IMG/VR virus record: IMGVR_UViG_3300005663_000163
Coordinates: 1-29,899 of that record
Reading direction: 5' to 3' (one strand)
Source: a virus
DNA length: 29,899 nucleotides
In this document: one piece after another, positions 28,880 to 29,899 of the stretch
Layout: every line of letters starts with the position of its first letter
Position numbering within the stretch: the stretch's first letter is position 1
Program-made: the position numbers and the translations under genes
Notes under the pieces: model-generated
What the model saw: only the letters and a program-made list of their open reading frames with translations
Databases searched by the model: none
Told to the model about the DNA's origin: nothing

Positions 28880-29071
28880 CTAGCCCTCGTCGGGGTCGTC
28901 CACAGCGACTGTGACTTCGATACTGCCAGGATACGGCTCTGTGAGCCCATCCTTTCGAAGGTACAAGGTGGTAATTGCTTGACCACCGTTGTTCGGTTTG
29001 ACATTGTCGTATACGACAGCGCCTTTCGTCTGGCGTGTCATCGTCATTAGTGCTTTGCTGATCGTTTTCAT
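28880..29071 (-). CDS. Small conserved-looking phage protein
   Basis: This 63-residue protein reads RQTKGAVVYDNVKPNNGGQ, then ITTLYLRKDGL and an acidic end. The K-G-A-V-x-Y ... L-Y-L-R-K pattern recurs in small phage and mobile-element proteins of unknown function. It lies between the helix-turn-helix gene and the 96-residue gene. Confidence 0.75.
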   Translation of the reverse strand: MKTISKALMTMTRQTKGAVVYDNVKPNNGGQAITTLYLRKDGLTEPYPGSIEVTVAVDDPDEG

Positions 29072-29087
29072 GCTTTGTCCTCTTCGT

Positions 29088-29378
29088 TTAGTACTCCAAT
29101 TCGTTTAGTCCAAGATCAATGTCCATCTCCTTAAGCCACTGCTCGATTACTAATCTGTACGTTTCGGCAATGTCTTGTATATCTGAATTATCCACGCTTA
29201 GGTCGTCAGATAGATTGAGAAATCTGTCCGCGAGCAATTGAAATACGCCATTTGACCATACGTCGGTGTCAGAATCGACACTAGGCAGAATACAATGCAC
29301 TGCTCCATCTATGTCGCCATATCCAAATGCTGTATAGCAGTTGCCTAGTGCGAAGATTTCCTTATCCGATAGTCTCAT
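29088..29378 (-). CDS. Small acidic hypothetical protein
   Basis: This 96-residue acidic protein begins with MRLSDKEIFALGNCYTAFGY and is mostly helical. It is the first gene behind the promoter at 29416. An acidic, small early protein could mimic DNA or bind a host factor, but that is speculation. Confidence 0.73.
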   Translation of the reverse strand: MRLSDKEIFALGNCYTAFGYGDIDGAVHCILPSVDSDTDVWSNGVFQLLADRFLNLSDDLSVDNSDIQDIAETYRLVIEQWLKEMDIDLGLNELEY

Positions 29379-29415
29379 GCTTTGTCCTCTTGTAGATATC
29401 TATTCAGTATGATAT

Positions 29416-29445
29416 ATTATAGCGAACCATCTAGTGTCATAGCAA
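29416..29445 (-). promoter_or_regulatory. Sigma70-type promoter
   Basis: On the minus strand TTGCTA (29445-29440) and TATAAT (29421-29416) are spaced by 18 bp. It lies in the 86-bp gap before the 96-residue gene. Confidence 0.75.
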
Positions 29446-29464
29446 GTGTCATTTCGTAGTCACT

Positions 29465-29659
29465 TTAGGGTCCGTTTTTGAATCGTAGGTGAGCATTAGG
29501 ATCGGATAATGTTACCCAGGACTTGATCGTGGGGTATACTGTTTGACCACATTCTGGACAGTGTGTAGGGAATCTTGGGTTGACCCAACAGAGCATGTGA
29601 CCACAACACTCCATATGAAATATTCTGAAGGGCACTCGTTCGTTTATGAATTTTGACAC
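29465..29659 (-). CDS. Small zinc-finger phage protein
   Basis: A GTG at 29659, with AAGGA 8 nt upstream, gives 64 residues. FHMECCGHMLCWVNPRFPTH then CPECGQTVY holds cysteine pairs for a zinc finger. The E-C-C-G-H-x-L-C-W-V-N-P-R ... C-P-E-C-G pattern looks like a known small phage family without assigned role. Confidence 0.77.
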   Translation of the reverse strand: MSKFINERVPFRIFHMECCGHMLCWVNPRFPTHCPECGQTVYPTIKSWVTLSDPNAHLRFKNGP

Positions 29660-29670
29660 TTGCGCGATCC

Positions 29671-29859
29671 TTAGTGTTCTAGGGCCGTCCGAAGCGCCAG
29701 ATCATCACACCAGATCTCTAGCGCCTCTTCGGCCCGAGCGTATGCACAGATCTGTCCATCGTAATCATAGATAGGCATGTACATACGTCCACAGTGGTCC
29801 CAAACAGACATTCGGTACATCTGTACCATACGTTCCATTAAGTTGTCTGGAATGTTCAT
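29671..29859 (-). CDS. Small hypothetical protein at window edge
   Basis: From the ATG at 29859 this is 62 residues: NIPDNLMERMVQMYRMSVWD, MPIYDYDGQICAY and a helical end. The frame is open to the window edge at 29899, so the true start could lie outside. Not recognised. Confidence 0.6.
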   Translation of the reverse strand: MNIPDNLMERMVQMYRMSVWDHCGRMYMPIYDYDGQICAYARAEEALEIWCDDLALRTALEH

Positions 29860-29899
29860 GTTTGCACGCTCACTACTTAGGAGCAGAGTACCACCCACT

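Noticed and set aside
28609-29004. 131-residue frame across two small genes
   Set aside because: Shadow of the helix-turn-helix gene and its neighbour, spanning the intergenic ribosome binding site.
1-29899. tRNA genes, CRISPR arrays, insertion sequences, attachment sites
   Set aside because: No tRNA-like cloverleaf, regular spaced repeats, transposase or integrase was seen while reading; a tRNAscan search could still find a short tRNA.

Overview
The window looks like the early (replication, recombination, DNA-modification) half of a tailed-phage genome. Essentially every gene lies on the minus strand. The genes are short, packed with 1-26 bp stop/start overlaps, and preceded by GGAG-type ribosome binding sites. 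No virion structural gene, tRNA, rRNA or CRISPR array was seen. A lipobox lipoprotein and three twin-arginine-like signal proteins suggest a Gram-negative host; this is inference. Coordinates run against transcription, so transcription enters at the right and leaves at the left.

Layout in transcription order (right to left). Positions 29.9-26.5 kb hold small accessory genes, including a tandem paralogous pair, a helix-turn-helix-like protein and three factor-independent terminators. Positions 26.3-19.3 kb form one long run from a strong promoter: a regulator-like first gene, a DJ-1/PfpI-like protein, many small phage proteins (several with zinc ligands), a twin-arginine-signal protein and an ATP-dependent DNA ligase. 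Positions 19.3-15.7 kb, behind another promoter, hold a winged-helix protein, an 818-residue Toprim-plus-AAA primase-helicase, a zinc protein and a second twin-arginine-signal protein. Positions 15.7-11.1 kb hold an abundant-looking small protein followed by a terminator, then a RuvC-like resolvase, a DUF3310 protein, an HNH nuclease, a small envelope-type cluster and an SNF2-like helicase. Positions 11.05-2.2 kb, behind a further promoter, hold a Cas4/RecB-like nuclease, a Sak4-like recombinase, a third twin-arginine-signal protein fused to an ATPase remnant, a DUF669-like protein, and then QueC, MazG-like, QueD, QueE and FolE. Positions 2.2-1 kb, behind their own copy of the promoter, hold DpdA and a uracil-DNA-glycosylase/DNA polymerase A fusion that runs off the window.

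The main system is a phage 7-deazaguanine DNA-modification pathway. FolE, QueD, QueE and QueC convert GTP to preQ0, and the DpdA transglycosylase would exchange it for guanine in DNA, probably as protection against restriction. The most unusual element is a full-length intein with a two-motif LAGLIDADG homing endonuclease inside QueE. It sits exactly within the radical-SAM cysteine motif, so QueE, and probably the whole modification pathway, should be inactive until protein splicing occurs. No QueF-like, GAT-QueC or other tailoring enzyme is visible here, so the predicted base is preQ0 itself unless a tailoring gene lies outside the window.

Six sigma70-type promoters share one architecture (TTGATG-like, 17-18 bp, TATAAT), three of them with a longer conserved core. 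They are the most convincing regulatory sites. Most small genes are unrecognised, and their annotations rest on reading frame, start/stop coupling and ribosome binding sites.
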